From JACVRW01 sp963728155 (GTDB lineage: Bacteria; Actinomycetota; Thermoleophilia; Solirubrobacterales; Thermoleophilaceae): a DNA stretch of 64,000 nt. Positions within the stretch are counted from its first letter, which is position 1. Each line of letters begins with the position of its first letter. The stretch covers positions 186,001 to 250,000 of the forward strand of contig CAVSJF010000011.1 of NCBI GenBank assembly GCA_963728155.1, written 5' to 3'. Positions 16,837-25,336 of the stretch are shown piece after piece. The notes below the pieces were generated by a model. That model was given only the letters and a program-made list of their open reading frames with translations. It searched no databases and had not been told where the DNA came from. The position numbers and the translations under genes were made by a program.

Positions 16837-16865
16837 ATCTTAGACAAATTTGTTTAATCCGACAA
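16837..16865 (-). promoter_or_regulatory. Candidate soxD promoter with internal palindromic operator
   Basis: On the minus strand TTGTCG (16865-16860), a 17-base spacer and TAAGAT (16842-16837) form a plausible -35/-10 pair. The spacer contains the perfect palindrome ACAAATTTGT (16844-16853), immediately after the mgsC stop codon. The plus-strand core CAAATTTGTTTAA differs by one base from CAAATTTGTATAA in front of the set 1 ligase. An operator inside the spacer would suit a repressor such as the GntR protein encoded at the end of this operon. Function is inferred from position and repetition. Confidence 0.5.
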
Positions 16866-18176
16866 GCCGGGCACCCAGCTCGTCCCCGCCAGCGGCACGC
16901 GCGCCATCGCCGCCGCCTCGATCGTCAGGGCCACCAGGTCCTCGGGCTCGAGGTTGTGCACGTGCGACTTGCCGCAGGCGCGTGCGAGCGTCTGGGTCTC
17001 GAGTGTGATCGTGCGCAGGTAGTTGGCCAGCCGCCGGCCCCCGAGCTCGGGGTCGAAGCGCGCCGCGAGCTCGTCGTCCTGGGTGGAGATGCCGGCCGGA
17101 TCGCGCCCCTCGTGCCAGTCGTCGTAGAAGCCCGGGGCGGTGCCGAGCTTCGCGTACTCGTCCGCCAGCTCGGGTGCGTTGTCGCCCAGGGCGATCAGCG
17201 CGGCCACCCCGATGGACACCGCGTCGGCGCCGAGCGCCAGCGCCTTCGCCACGTCGGCGCCCGAGCGGATCCCGCCGGACACCACGAGCTGCACCTTGCG
17301 GTGCATCCCCAGCTCCTTGAGCGATTCCACCGCGGGCGGGATCGCGGAGAGGATGGGGATCCCCACGTGCTCGATGAACACCTCCTGCGTGGCCGCCGTG
17401 CCGCCCTGCATGCCGTCGAGCACCACCACGTCGGCGCCCGCCTTCACGGCCAGCGCCACGTCGTAGTAGGGCCGCGAGCCGCCGATCTTCACGAAGATCG
17501 GCTTCTGCCAGTCGGTGATCTCCCGCAGCTCGCCGATCTTGATCTCCATGTCGTCGGGCCCGGTCCAGTCCGGATGGCGGCAGGCGCTGCGCTGGTCGAT
17601 GCCCTTGGGCAGGTCGCGCATCTCGGCGACCCGGTCGGAGATCTTCTGGCCCAGCAGCATGCCGCCACCGCCGGGCTTGGCGCCCTGGCCGACGACGATC
17701 TCGATGGCGTCGGCCTTGCGCAGATCGTCGGGATTCATCCCGTAGCGCGAGGGCAGCAGCTGGTAGACGAGCAGGTCGGAGTGGCCGCGCTCCTCGGGCG
17801 TCATGCCGCCGTCGCCGGTGGTGGTGCACGTGCCCACCGCACTCGCGCCGCGGCCCAGAGCCTCCTTTGCCGGCGCGGACAGTGCGCCGAAGCTCATGCC
17901 GGCGATGGTGACGGGGATCTTCAGGTGCAGCGGCTTCTCGGCGTTGCGCTCGCCGAGCACCACGTCGGTGTCGCAGCGCTCGCGGTATCCCTCGAGCGGG
18001 TAGCGCGAGACGCTCGCGCCCAGGAAGAGCAGGTCGTCGAAGTGGGGCACGCGGCGCTTGGCGCCGAAGCCGCGGATGTCGTAGATGCCCTCGTTGGCGG
18101 CGCGCTGGATCTCGGCGATCGCGTGGCGGTCGAAGATCGCGCCTTCGCGCGGCGCGGGGGTGAAGGAGGTTCCCAT
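16854..18176 (-). CDS. mgsC: N-methylglutamate-synthase-like FMN subunit, copy 2, lacking the Fe-S cysteines
   Basis: The 440-residue protein has the FMN barrel motifs of glutamate synthase: GMSFGALSAPAKEALGRGA, GDGGMTPEERG, GQGAKPGGGGMLLGQK, LDGMQGGTAATQ and VSGGIRSGADVAKALALGADA. At the place where copy 1 has three cluster cysteines (C-x2-C-x4-C), this copy reads FYDDWHEGRDPAGI, with Tyr351, Trp354 and Asp359 in their stead. The 3Fe-4S cluster is thus almost certainly absent. The reading frame is intact, so this is not decay. Its ATG overlaps the mgsB stop (TGATG). Confidence 0.8.
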   Translation of the reverse strand: MGTSFTPAPREGAIFDRHAIAEIQRAANEGIYDIRGFGAKRRVPHFDDLLFLGASVSRYPLEGYRERCDTDVVLGERNAEKPLHLKIPVTIAGMSFGALSAPAKEALGRGASAVGTCTTTGDGGMTPEERGHSDLLVYQLLPSRYGMNPDDLRKADAIEIVVGQGAKPGGGGMLLGQKISDRVAEMRDLPKGIDQRSACRHPDWTGPDDMEIKIGELREITDWQKPIFVKIGGSRPYYDVALAVKAGADVVVLDGMQGGTAATQEVFIEHVGIPILSAIPPAVESLKELGMHRKVQLVVSGGIRSGADVAKALALGADAVSIGVAALIALGDNAPELADEYAKLGTAPGFYDDWHEGRDPAGISTQDDELAARFDPELGGRRLANYLRTITLETQTLARACGKSHVHNLEPEDLVALTIEAAAMARVPLAGTSWVPGLSD

Positions 18177-18869
18177 CAGTACGCCCCCGCGTTGTCGACG
18201 TCGAAGTTGTACAGCGTGCGGGCCGAGCCGTAGCGGCGAAACTCGGACGGGTCGAAGTCGGCCTCGGCGCTCTGCAGCAGGTCGGTGAGCTCGGTCACGT
18301 GGTGCTCCTTCATCTCCTTCTCTACGCAGTCGGCGCCCAGCCCGGCCACCGAGCCCCGCACGTAGAGGTGCGACTCGTAGATCGAATCGCCGAGCGCGTC
18401 GCCGGCGTCGCCGCATACCACGAGGCAGCCCTTCTGGGCCATGAAGGCGCTCATGTGCCCCACCGACCCGTGCACGACGATGTCGATTCCCTTCATCGAT
18501 ATCCCGCAGCGGGCCGCGGCGCTGCCGTGCACCACGAGCAGGCCGCCGCGCCCGGTGGCGCCGGCCGACTGGCTCGCGCTGCCCTCGACCACGATCGTGC
18601 CCGACATGGTGTTCTCGGCAAGGCCCACGCCGGCGTTGCCGCGCACCCGCACGGTCGCCTGCTTGTTCATGCCCGCGCAGTAGTAGCCCACGTGGCCCTC
18701 GATCTCGACGTCGATCGGCGCGTCGATGCCCACCGCCACGCGCGTGGGCGCCGCGTGGGTTGAGCACCCGCCAGCGGCCCTGCGGGGCGTCGTGCAGCCG
18801 GGCGTTCAGCTCCCGAAGCGGCGTTACGGCCAGGTCGACTTCGGTGGCATGGGTCTCCACCGCCGCCAT
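18176..18869 (-). CDS. mgsB: N-methylglutamate-synthase-like GXGXG subunit, copy 2 (frame break near 18757)
   Basis: The protein starts MAAVETHATEVDLAVTPLRE and, after a one-base shift inside the CTCAACCCACGC stretch, continues as VGIDAPIDVEIEGHVGYYCA. The GXGXG beta-helix follows with GNAGVGLAENTMSGTIVVEG, GRGGLLVVHG, GHMSAFMAQKGCLVVCG and GDALGDSIYESHLYVRG. At about 231 residues it is shorter than copy 1, lacking most of the N-terminal extension. ATG shares its A with the mgsA stop (TAATG). The shift is most likely a sequencing error, since the protein is conserved on both sides. Confidence 0.75.
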
Positions 18870-19770
18870 TACGCGGGCTGGCGCTCCCAGCTGTACACCT
18901 GGCCCGGCTCGGGCTCCCACATGCGCGCGTCGTCGGCGCCGGGCAGGGTGGCGATCGCCCGGTACTCGGAGGCCATGGCCACCCACTCCTCGGTCTCCGC
19001 CATCACGGCGGGCTTGCAGGCGATCGGGTCACGCAGCACGGCAAACCCGTCGACCGTGCCCACGGCGAAGGTGTAGAAGCCATCGAGGTCCTCGAGGCAG
19101 CCTTCGAGCGCCGCCTCCAGCGAAGCGCCCTCGCGCAGCCGCCAGGTGAGGTAGCCGGCCGCCACCTCGGTGTCGTTGAGGGTCTGGAACTCGATGCCCT
19201 CCGCGCGCAGCTGCTCGCGCAGGCGGTTGTGGTTGGAGAGCGACCCGTTGTGCACCAGGCAGAGGTCGAGCCCGGTGGAGAAGGGGTGTGAGCCGTCGGT
19301 GGTGACCTTGCTCTCGGTGGCCATCGCGTGTGACCGAGGGCGTGCGTGCCGCTCATGGAAGCGAGGTCGAAGCGCTCGACGAACTCGCCCGGCAGCCCGG
19401 CCTCCTTGTAGATCTCGATCGCCTCGCCCGCGCTCATCACCCGCAGCTCGGGATGGCGCTCGCGCAGCCAGCCCACCGTCGTGTCGGCGTCGGCCTCGAC
19501 CACGATCACCGCGTGGCTGGCGCGCACCTCGGGCTCACCCGCCCCGAACGCCGAGGCCAGGGCGGCCTGCACCGCTCGCCAGTCCTGGCGTGGATCGGCG
19601 GAGTGCAGCGTGACCTTCGTGGAGCCGGACGCCACGCGGTCGCGATAGATCGCCACGCCGGCGCTGTCGGGGCCGCGGTCGCCGAGCTGGAGCAGCATCT
19701 CAGCGAGATGGCGGCCGAGCGAATCGCTCAGCTCGGGCGACTTGCTGAACAGACCGGCAATTCCGCACAT
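18869..19770 (-). CDS. mgsA: Class II amidotransferase-like subunit of N-methylglutamate synthase, copy 2 (frame break near 19322)
   Basis: The protein begins MCGIAGLFSKSPELSD with the Ntn nucleophile Cys2. LGDRGPDSAGVAIYRDR follows, then GTHALGHTR. One base seems missing at 19322 (CGATGG for CGCATGG), after which ATESKVTTDGSHPFSTG and LVHNGSLSNHNRL continue normally. Total about 300 residues. It leads the set 2 operon mgsA-mgsB-mgsC. ATG 19770 lies only 6 bases from a TACACT -10-like box, suggesting a leaderless transcript. It is divergent from the GlnT-type ligase across 121 bases. Confidence 0.78.
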
Positions 19771-19891
19771 AGATCGAGTGTAGGTGGGGGTGACTGGGCC
19801 TCCCAATGGCAGGCCCGCGAACAATTCGCCCGGTGGGCTATGTGCGGATCCCACATTGGCCGCTCACCCTCGAACGGGTACTTTGGCGCGT
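19771..19891. promoter_or_regulatory. Divergent promoter region between mgsA copy 2 and the GlnT-type ligase
   Basis: Minus strand: TTGGGA (19806-19801), an 18-base spacer and TACACT (19782-19777), with ATG 6 bases further on. Plus strand: TTGGCC (19856-19861), a 17-base spacer and TACTTT (19879-19884), with ATG 19892 7 bases on. Neither gene has a ribosome site, and both starts fall where transcription should begin, so both messages could be leaderless. The CAAATTTGT motif seen at the other two promoters is absent, which suggests separate regulation. Confidence 0.4.
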
Positions 19892-21268
19892 ATGAACCAG
19901 CCCTTCACCGCGCCCAGCTCCCGCGAGGACGTCGAGCGCTACATCCGCGAGAACGACGTGGAGTTCCTGTTCGCCCAGTTCGTCGACATGCACGGCAAGC
20001 CGAACGCCAAGCTCGTGCCGGCGCGGCATCTCGACGGGTTGCTCGAGGACGGCGCGGGCTTCGCCGGTTTCGCGGCCGGGGCGATCGGCCAGCGGCCCAA
20101 CGACCCGGACATCGCCGCCATCCCCGACGTGCGCTCGCTGACCCCGCTTCCCTGGCGACCCAACGTGGCGCGCCTGGCCTGCGACGTGACCGTCGAGGGC
20201 GAGGCCTGGCCCTACTGCCCGCGTACGATCCTCCGCGGCGTGCTCGACCGGGCGGCGGCCATGGGCTACGAGTTCAAGATCGGGGCCGAGCTCGAATACT
20301 TCCTGGTGCGCCTGCTCGACGACGGGTCGATCGAGCTGGCCGACCCGCTCGACACCCTCGACCAGCCCTGTTACGACATGCGCGCGCTCACGCGCAATCT
20401 CGACTTCATGTCGGAGGTCTCCCGTCACGTCGACGCCCTCGGATGGAACAACTACGCGAACGACCACGAGGACGCCAACGGCCAGTTCGAGCAGAACTTC
20501 GACTACGCCGATGCGCTCACCACCTGCGACCGGGCGATCTTCTTCCGCTACATGGTGGAGTCGCTGGCCCAGGAGCGCGGGCTGATCGCCACCTTCATGC
20601 CCAAGCCGTTCGGCCACCTGACGGGCAACGGCTGCCACTTCCACATGAGCCTGTGGAAGGACGGCGAGAACGTGTTCGAGGCCGATCCCTCGGACGACCC
20701 GCGCGGCCTCGGGCTTTCGCCGCTCGCCTACAACTTCATCGGCGGGCTCAAGGCGCACGCCAAGGCCTACATCGCTCTGACCGCGCCCACGGTTGGCTCC
20801 TACAAGCGGCTCGTGGTGGGCACGCGCAGCGGGTCGAGCTGGGCCCCCGTCTACGTGAGCTACGGCTACAACAACCGCACCCAGATGCTCCGGGTGCCGG
20901 CGCCCGGCCGCGTGGAGGACCGCACGGTCGACGGCTCGTGCAATCCCTACCTGGGGGCGGCGGCGGTACTGGCCGCCGGCCTGGACGGCATCGAGCGCGA
21001 GCTCGACCCGGGCGAGCCGACCACCGAGCTCAACCTGCACGAGCTGGACGACGAGCGCCGGGCCGAGCTCGGCGTGGATCTGCTCCCCGGCAACCTCCTC
21101 GACGCGACGCGCGAGCTCGAGAAGTGCGACGTGCTGCGCAAAGCGCTGGGCAACACCGGCCGGGAGGACTACGTCGACTACTTCGTGACCGAGAAGCGCC
21201 GGGAGTTTCAGGACTGGCACGACCAGGTCTCGCAGTGGGAGGTCGACCGCTACCTGCAGTTGTTCTAG
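19892..21268 (+). CDS. glnT: GlnT-type glutamine synthetase (probable gamma-glutamylmethylamide synthetase), copy 2
   Basis: The 458-residue protein starts MNQPFTAPSSREDVERYI. It has the GlnT-like FVDMHGKPNAKLVPARHL segment (about residues 31-48), metal and glutamate site motifs GAELEYFLV and NDHEDANGQFEQNF, the ATP-site GNGCHFHMSLW and YGYNNRTQMLRVP. Size and motifs fit the type III/GMAS branch better than housekeeping GlnA. It would couple methylamine (or ammonia) to glutamate using ATP. It diverges from the set 2 mgsA-B-C genes. A similar group of glnT with these three genes and an ammonium transporter is known from mycobacteria as nitrogen-regulated. Confidence 0.85.
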   Translation: MNQPFTAPSSREDVERYIRENDVEFLFAQFVDMHGKPNAKLVPARHLDGLLEDGAGFAGFAAGAIGQRPNDPDIAAIPDVRSLTPLPWRPNVARLACDVTVEGEAWPYCPRTILRGVLDRAAAMGYEFKIGAELEYFLVRLLDDGSIELADPLDTLDQPCYDMRALTRNLDFMSEVSRHVDALGWNNYANDHEDANGQFEQNFDYADALTTCDRAIFFRYMVESLAQERGLIATFMPKPFGHLTGNGCHFHMSLWKDGENVFEADPSDDPRGLGLSPLAYNFIGGLKAHAKAYIALTAPTVGSYKRLVVGTRSGSSWAPVYVSYGYNNRTQMLRVPAPGRVEDRTVDGSCNPYLGAAAVLAAGLDGIERELDPGEPTTELNLHELDDERRAELGVDLLPGNLLDATRELEKCDVLRKALGNTGREDYVDYFVTEKRREFQDWHDQVSQWEVDRYLQLF

Positions 21269-21269
21269 C

Positions 21270-22482
21270 TCAGCTCTCCAGTAGCCCGAGGCGCCCAGCC
21301 AGCCACCGGGCCGGCAGCGCCTGGAAAAGCAGGGTCAGAACGATCGCCAGAGCCACCACCGAGGCGAACACGTCTCCGTTCGGCACGCCCAGCCCCGCCA
21401 GCACTCCCACCAGCGCGGCCGGCACCACTCCGGTCTCCCGCGTCCAGCACAGGAAGGCCAGCTCGTTGCGCGACCAGCGCTCGGCGCGGACGGGGAGGGC
21501 GCACACGAACACGGTGAGCGGCCGCGCCACCAGCATCAGCGTGGCCAGCACGGCCAGAGCGGGCAGCAGATTCTCGCCGAGCGTGTCGAATGGGATGTTC
21601 GCGCCCAGCACCATGAACACGATCAAGGTGACGATGTCCGCCAGGTTGAACGCGAACTGGCCCACCTCCTGCATGTGCGGCTCATCGGGGTGGCCCAGCC
21701 CGAGGTGCTCGGTGTTCCCGACGATCAGCCCGGCGAGGAAGGCTCCCAGATAGCCGCTGCCTCCGGCGGTGTCCAGCGAGAAGAAGCTGATCGTGATGAC
21801 GGTGAGCACCGCGATCGCCGCGCTCTCGCGCCAGATGCCCGAGCGAGAGCTCGAGATCGCCGCCGCAAGCACGACTCCGGCCACGATCCCGAGCACCGTG
21901 CTGATGCCGAGGTCGACCAGGAACTCGCCGGCCGGGCCGGTGACCGAGTTGCTTCCCGTGAGGACCACGCCGGCGAGCGTGAGCGCGAGCGCCGCTCCGG
22001 TCGGGTCGTTGAAGGCCGACTCGGCGATCACGGTCTGAGCCAGCTTCGGCTTCAGCCGCGAGCGGACGAAGAGAGGGATCAGGATCGCGGGGTCGGTGGG
22101 CGACAGGACCGCGCCCACGAGCAGCGCCATGTCCCAGGGAAGGTCGAATGCCAGGTGGGCGGTCACGCCCACGATCGCGGCCGTCAAGCACCATGCCCGG
22201 CACGGCCAGCAGGCCGAGCGTCCTCCACACCTTCCGCAGCACGGGCACGGACAGGCTGAGGCCGCCGTAGAACAGGATCAGCGAAACGCCCAGCGTGAAC
22301 ATGAGCTGAGCGCCGAGCGAGTCGAATGGCACGTCGATCACGTCGAGCGCGAACGGACCGAACAGCGCGCCGATCGCCACCAGCACCAGGATCTCCGGAA
22401 TCGCGATCAGGCTTGCCACGAAGCGGGCGAGCAGCGCGCCCATCAGGAGCAGGCTCAGTGTGAGTAGGACGTCGCCCGTCAC
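21270..22482 (-). CDS. NhaP-type Na+(K+)/H+ antiporter, membrane domain (frame break near 22187)
   Basis: The N-terminal part begins at 22482 with VLLTLSLLLMGALLARFVAS and VPGMVL; after an extra base near 22187 it continues TAAIVGVTAHLAFDLPWDMALLVGAVLSPTDP. The motif SPTDPA and AESAFNDPTGAALALTLAG with the paired NDPT residues are typical ion-binding elements of CPA1/NhaP transporters. About 12 hydrophobic segments are seen and no cytosolic regulatory domain follows, total about 403 residues. Its GTG overlaps the stop of the sensor-like gene (GTGA), implying joint expression. It converges with glnT, 1 base apart. Confidence 0.78.
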
Positions 22483-23135
22483 TCGCGGCGCCCGCCCTCG
22501 AGCGCCATGCGGGCGATGTCCGACGCGGTCACGAGCAGCAGGATGATCACCAACGTGGCGCCCAGCGCCACGGCGATGAGGCCCCGGCGTGAGTCCTCCC
22601 GGGCATCGTCGAACGCCTTCTCGGTCGCGCTGTCGCGGCGGCTCTCGTAGCGCGCGAGGTCATCCGCGCGAGTGGCCATGGAGTCGAAGAGCTTCAGCTC
22701 GGGGCCCAGGAAGATCTGCTTCACGCGCCGCTCGTCGCCGCGCTCCAGGGCAGCGAAGGCCTGGTCGTCGAGGCCCATGAACCGGTCGAACGTGGCGCTC
22801 AGCTCGCGCAGGTAGCGGCGCTCCTGCTCGTCGGTCAAGACCCCGCGCGCCTCGGCGAGATCGCGCCTGAACTCGCGCACGGAGGCCGTGAACCGCCCTC
22901 GCGACGCGCCGTTGTCATAGCCGTACGCGGTCTGCCAGCCGTTGAAGTCGGTCACGCCGAACTTCAGGTCGAGCGCCAGCGCCTGGCGCTCGGCGCGGTC
23001 CTGCACCTCGTCGAAGCGGTCGCCCAATCTGTTCATGCCGTGCAGGGCCACGGCGATCGTGATGACCGGGCCGAGGACGCAGAGCAGGATCGCGACGTAG
23101 AGCTTCGCCCTGATGGTCACCAGGGGACTCCGCAT
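22479..23135 (-). CDS. Sensor-like membrane protein with periplasmic four-helix-bundle domain and no output domain
   Basis: The 218-residue protein has a membrane segment at about residues 9-31 (KLYVAILLCVLGPVITIAVA) and another near 190-205 (GLIAVALGATLVIILLLV). Between them is a helical, charged region with GLDDQAFAALERGDE typical of 4HB-MCP-type sensing domains of chemoreceptors and kinases. After the second segment only about 12 residues remain, so no HAMP, kinase or signalling domain exists. It is co-translated with the antiporter. A role in modulating that transporter is inferred from this linkage only. Confidence 0.65.
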   Translation of the reverse strand: MRSPLVTIRAKLYVAILLCVLGPVITIAVALHGMNRLGDRFDEVQDRAERQALALDLKFGVTDFNGWQTAYGYDNGASRGRFTASVREFRRDLAEARGVLTDEQERRYLRELSATFDRFMGLDDQAFAALERGDERRVKQIFLGPELKLFDSMATRADDLARYESRRDSATEKAFDDAREDSRRGLIAVALGATLVIILLLVTASDIARMALEGGRRE

Positions 23136-23149
23136 GTAGGGTGGCGCCG

Positions 23150-23420
23150 ATGCTGCTGTTCGTCCTCACGCAGAGCGCGCCGCCCATCATGCTGCTGGTG
23201 CTGGCCGTGGCGCTCTACCTGACTGTCATGGACCTGCGCCAGGAGGACGGACCTCGACTTCACTCCCAAGGTCTGGTGGTTCCTGTTCGTGCTGCTCACG
23301 CACGTGCCCGGCTACATCGTTTTCCGCGTCTGGATAGCGGTGCGCAGGCACCGTCGCGAGGACCAGTCGCATGCTGCTAGTCCCGGTCCCCGCGGACGTC
23401 GTGGAGGCGGGCCAGCTTGA
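23150..23420 (+). CDS. Small two-segment membrane protein, PLDc_N-like (frame break near 23255)
   Basis: The start MLLFVLTQSAPPIMLLVLA gives one membrane helix. After a shift near 23255 the next frame reads LDFTPKVWWFLFVLLTHVP and YIVFRVWIAVRRHRRE, a second helix with a basic tail. Two helices joined by a short acidic loop with a W-rich second helix resemble the PLDc_N family of small membrane proteins. About 89 residues. The 3 prime end overlaps the tail of the PucR gene on the other strand. It is divergent from the 4HB sensor gene. Confidence 0.45.
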
Positions 23421-25155
23421 GCGCCAGCTCGAGCGAGAGCAGATCCTCCGTTCCCAGGTCCAGGTCAGTGACCCGCTCGATCCGCTCGAGCCGCTGACGC
23501 ACCGTGTTGGGGTGGATGTAGAGCGCCCGCGCGCTCGCGGCCACGCTGCCGCGATCGGCCAGAAAGCGCTCGAGCGTCTCGACCAGGCGCGCCCCGCGCC
23601 GTCGGTCGTATGGAGCAACTCCTCGACGGAGGTCCGGTAGCGGTCGTGCGGGGCGTCATCCATCTCCAGATGGACCAGGTACTTGTAGGCACCGAGACCC
23701 TCGTACGAGACCGCGCCCCCGTCGGCCACCAGCGAGCGGCCGATGCGCGACGCATCGGCGGCCTCGCGCATGCGCCGCCGCGCGCTGGCCGCGCCGCGGT
23801 CCACATCGCTCAGGCCCACCACCACGCCCTCCTCACGCGCGAGCTCCTCGCATCCCTGCCGCAGCCGCTCGACCGCAGCGGCACCCGCGAGGCAAGCGGG
23901 GCGATCGCGCGGACGCAGTCGTGCTGCGAGTCGAAGAAGGCGCGGGGTAGAGCCGGCGCAGGCGGCTCTCGAAGCGAGCGGCCAGGTCCGGCCAGCCGGG
24001 TCCCTCCTCACCGGCGGGCGCGGCGCGCACCGCATGGAGGAACACGTGCGGGCGCGTGAGGTCGCAGCGCGCTTCGGCGGCCTTCGCCTCCGCGGCCTCG
24101 ACCGAGCCCGCCGCGAGCGCCTCGAACATGTCCTTGACGATGTTCTCCGCGGTCAGCCGCTCGATCAGCTCCGCCTTCTTGAGTCCCACCGCAGTCTGGT
24201 GTGCCACCGCGCGCAGCAGCTCGGCGTCCTCCTCGTCGAAGGCCCGGCCGCGCGCGATGCAGCAGACGATTCCGAGTTGCTCGTCCCCCGCCGCCAGGGG
24301 CGCCACCAGCAACTCTTCCTCGATGGCCCGGGTGCGCCCGCCGCGCATGAGGTCGAGCAGCTGTGCCGCGCGTCCTGGCCGTGTGCTCGACTCGGGCGGA
24401 TCCGAGCCCACCAGGTTCAGCTCGTCGGCATCCGAATCGATTCGCCATATCTGGCACGACTCAGCGCCCAGCAGCTGGCGCGCTCCGCGCGTAACGGTGT
24501 CGTAGAGATCTTCGCGCAGCGTCACCGCGGCGAGCGCCTGGCTCAACTGCGTGAGTGTGGTCAGCGCCTCCACCCGCCGGCGCGCGCCCTCGTAGAGCTT
24601 GGCGTTCTCGATCGCCCCCGCAGCGAGCGACGCGGTGTGCACGAGGAAGTTGAGCACCCCGTCGTCGAACTCGCGCGGGGCCTGTGTGTGGAGGACCACC
24701 ACACCGAGTACGTCCCCGTCGCGCGCCATCACCGGTACGGCGACCATGGATTGGAAGCGCTCTTCCTCGAGCTCCGGCACGTACTTCATGCGCGGGTCGT
24801 CAAGCGCGTGTTCGCGGATGAACTCGGGCGTCTTGGTGCGCGCGACCCATCCCGTGAGGCCCTCCTCGATCCCCCAGCCGAGCTGGCCGACCAGATGGGA
24901 GTAGCGCGGCGACGCCGCGCGCAACACGAGGCGCTCGCCGTCGAGGAAGTAGATGAAGCAGGCGTTGCAGCCGGTCGCGTCGGTGGCGATCTCCATGATC
25001 CCGTCGAGGACCCGGTCCAGATCCAGCGAGGACGAGACCGTCTTGATGACGGCGTACAGCGTCTCGTTTTCGCGCTGGACGCGGGCCAGGGAGTCGCCGC
25101 CGCCCGATACCCGTGAGACCGTCAAACCAGCCTCCTTGCGGTATGGAGCGGCCAT
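23378..25155 (-). CDS. PucR-type transcriptional regulator with GAF domains (frame breaks near 23600 and 23890-23930)
   Basis: Starts considered are ATG 25155 (MAAPYRKEAG) and one about 24 codons upstream. The first GAF domain (about residues 30-165) includes ATGCNACFIYFLDGERLVLRA and ERFQSMVAVPVMARDGDVLG. A second GAF-like region (about 185-325) includes IWRIDSDADELNLVG and AHQTAVGLKKAELIERLTA. After two or more frame breaks the C-terminal PucR helix-turn-helix appears: VAASARALYIHPNTVRQRLE, ending LKLARLHDVRGDRD. About 590 residues in all. PucR proteins often control purine or nitrogen use. It is divergent from the ammonium transporter operon, its likely target. Confidence 0.7.
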
Positions 25156-25183
25156 CCTAGCCGGGGCCACACACCCGCCATAT

Positions 25184-25198
25184 GTGTCGATGTGACAC
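25184..25198. promoter_or_regulatory. Inverted repeat in the pucR-amt intergenic region
   Basis: GTGTC-GATGT-GACAC is a perfect 5-bp inverted repeat with a 5-base centre, 29 bases upstream of the PucR start and about 140 bases before amt. The 181-base divergent region also has GACAGTGTC at 25301-25309, a related half-site pair. Either could be an operator for the PucR-type protein or a nitrogen regulator. No match to the GlnR consensus was found by eye. Confidence 0.35.
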
Positions 25199-25336
25199 TC
25201 GTAGAGCTCTAACGATGTGCCCATCACACGTTGCGGGAACACTCCAGCCAGTAATAGCGTCGCGCCCGCACGATTCTGCTGGGAAAAATGCTGGGGAAAA
25301 GACAGTGTCAGCGGGCGCTATAGCCATGGAGGAAGC

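Noticed and set aside
13590..19770. Split soxA, mgsB and mgsA as true pseudogenes
   Set aside because: Each has a single one-base break with full conservation on both sides, in a window with many similar breaks, so sequence error is more likely than decay.
25261..25336. GlnR-type operator upstream of amt
   Set aside because: No pair of GTNAC/GAAAC-like half-sites with proper spacing was found by eye.
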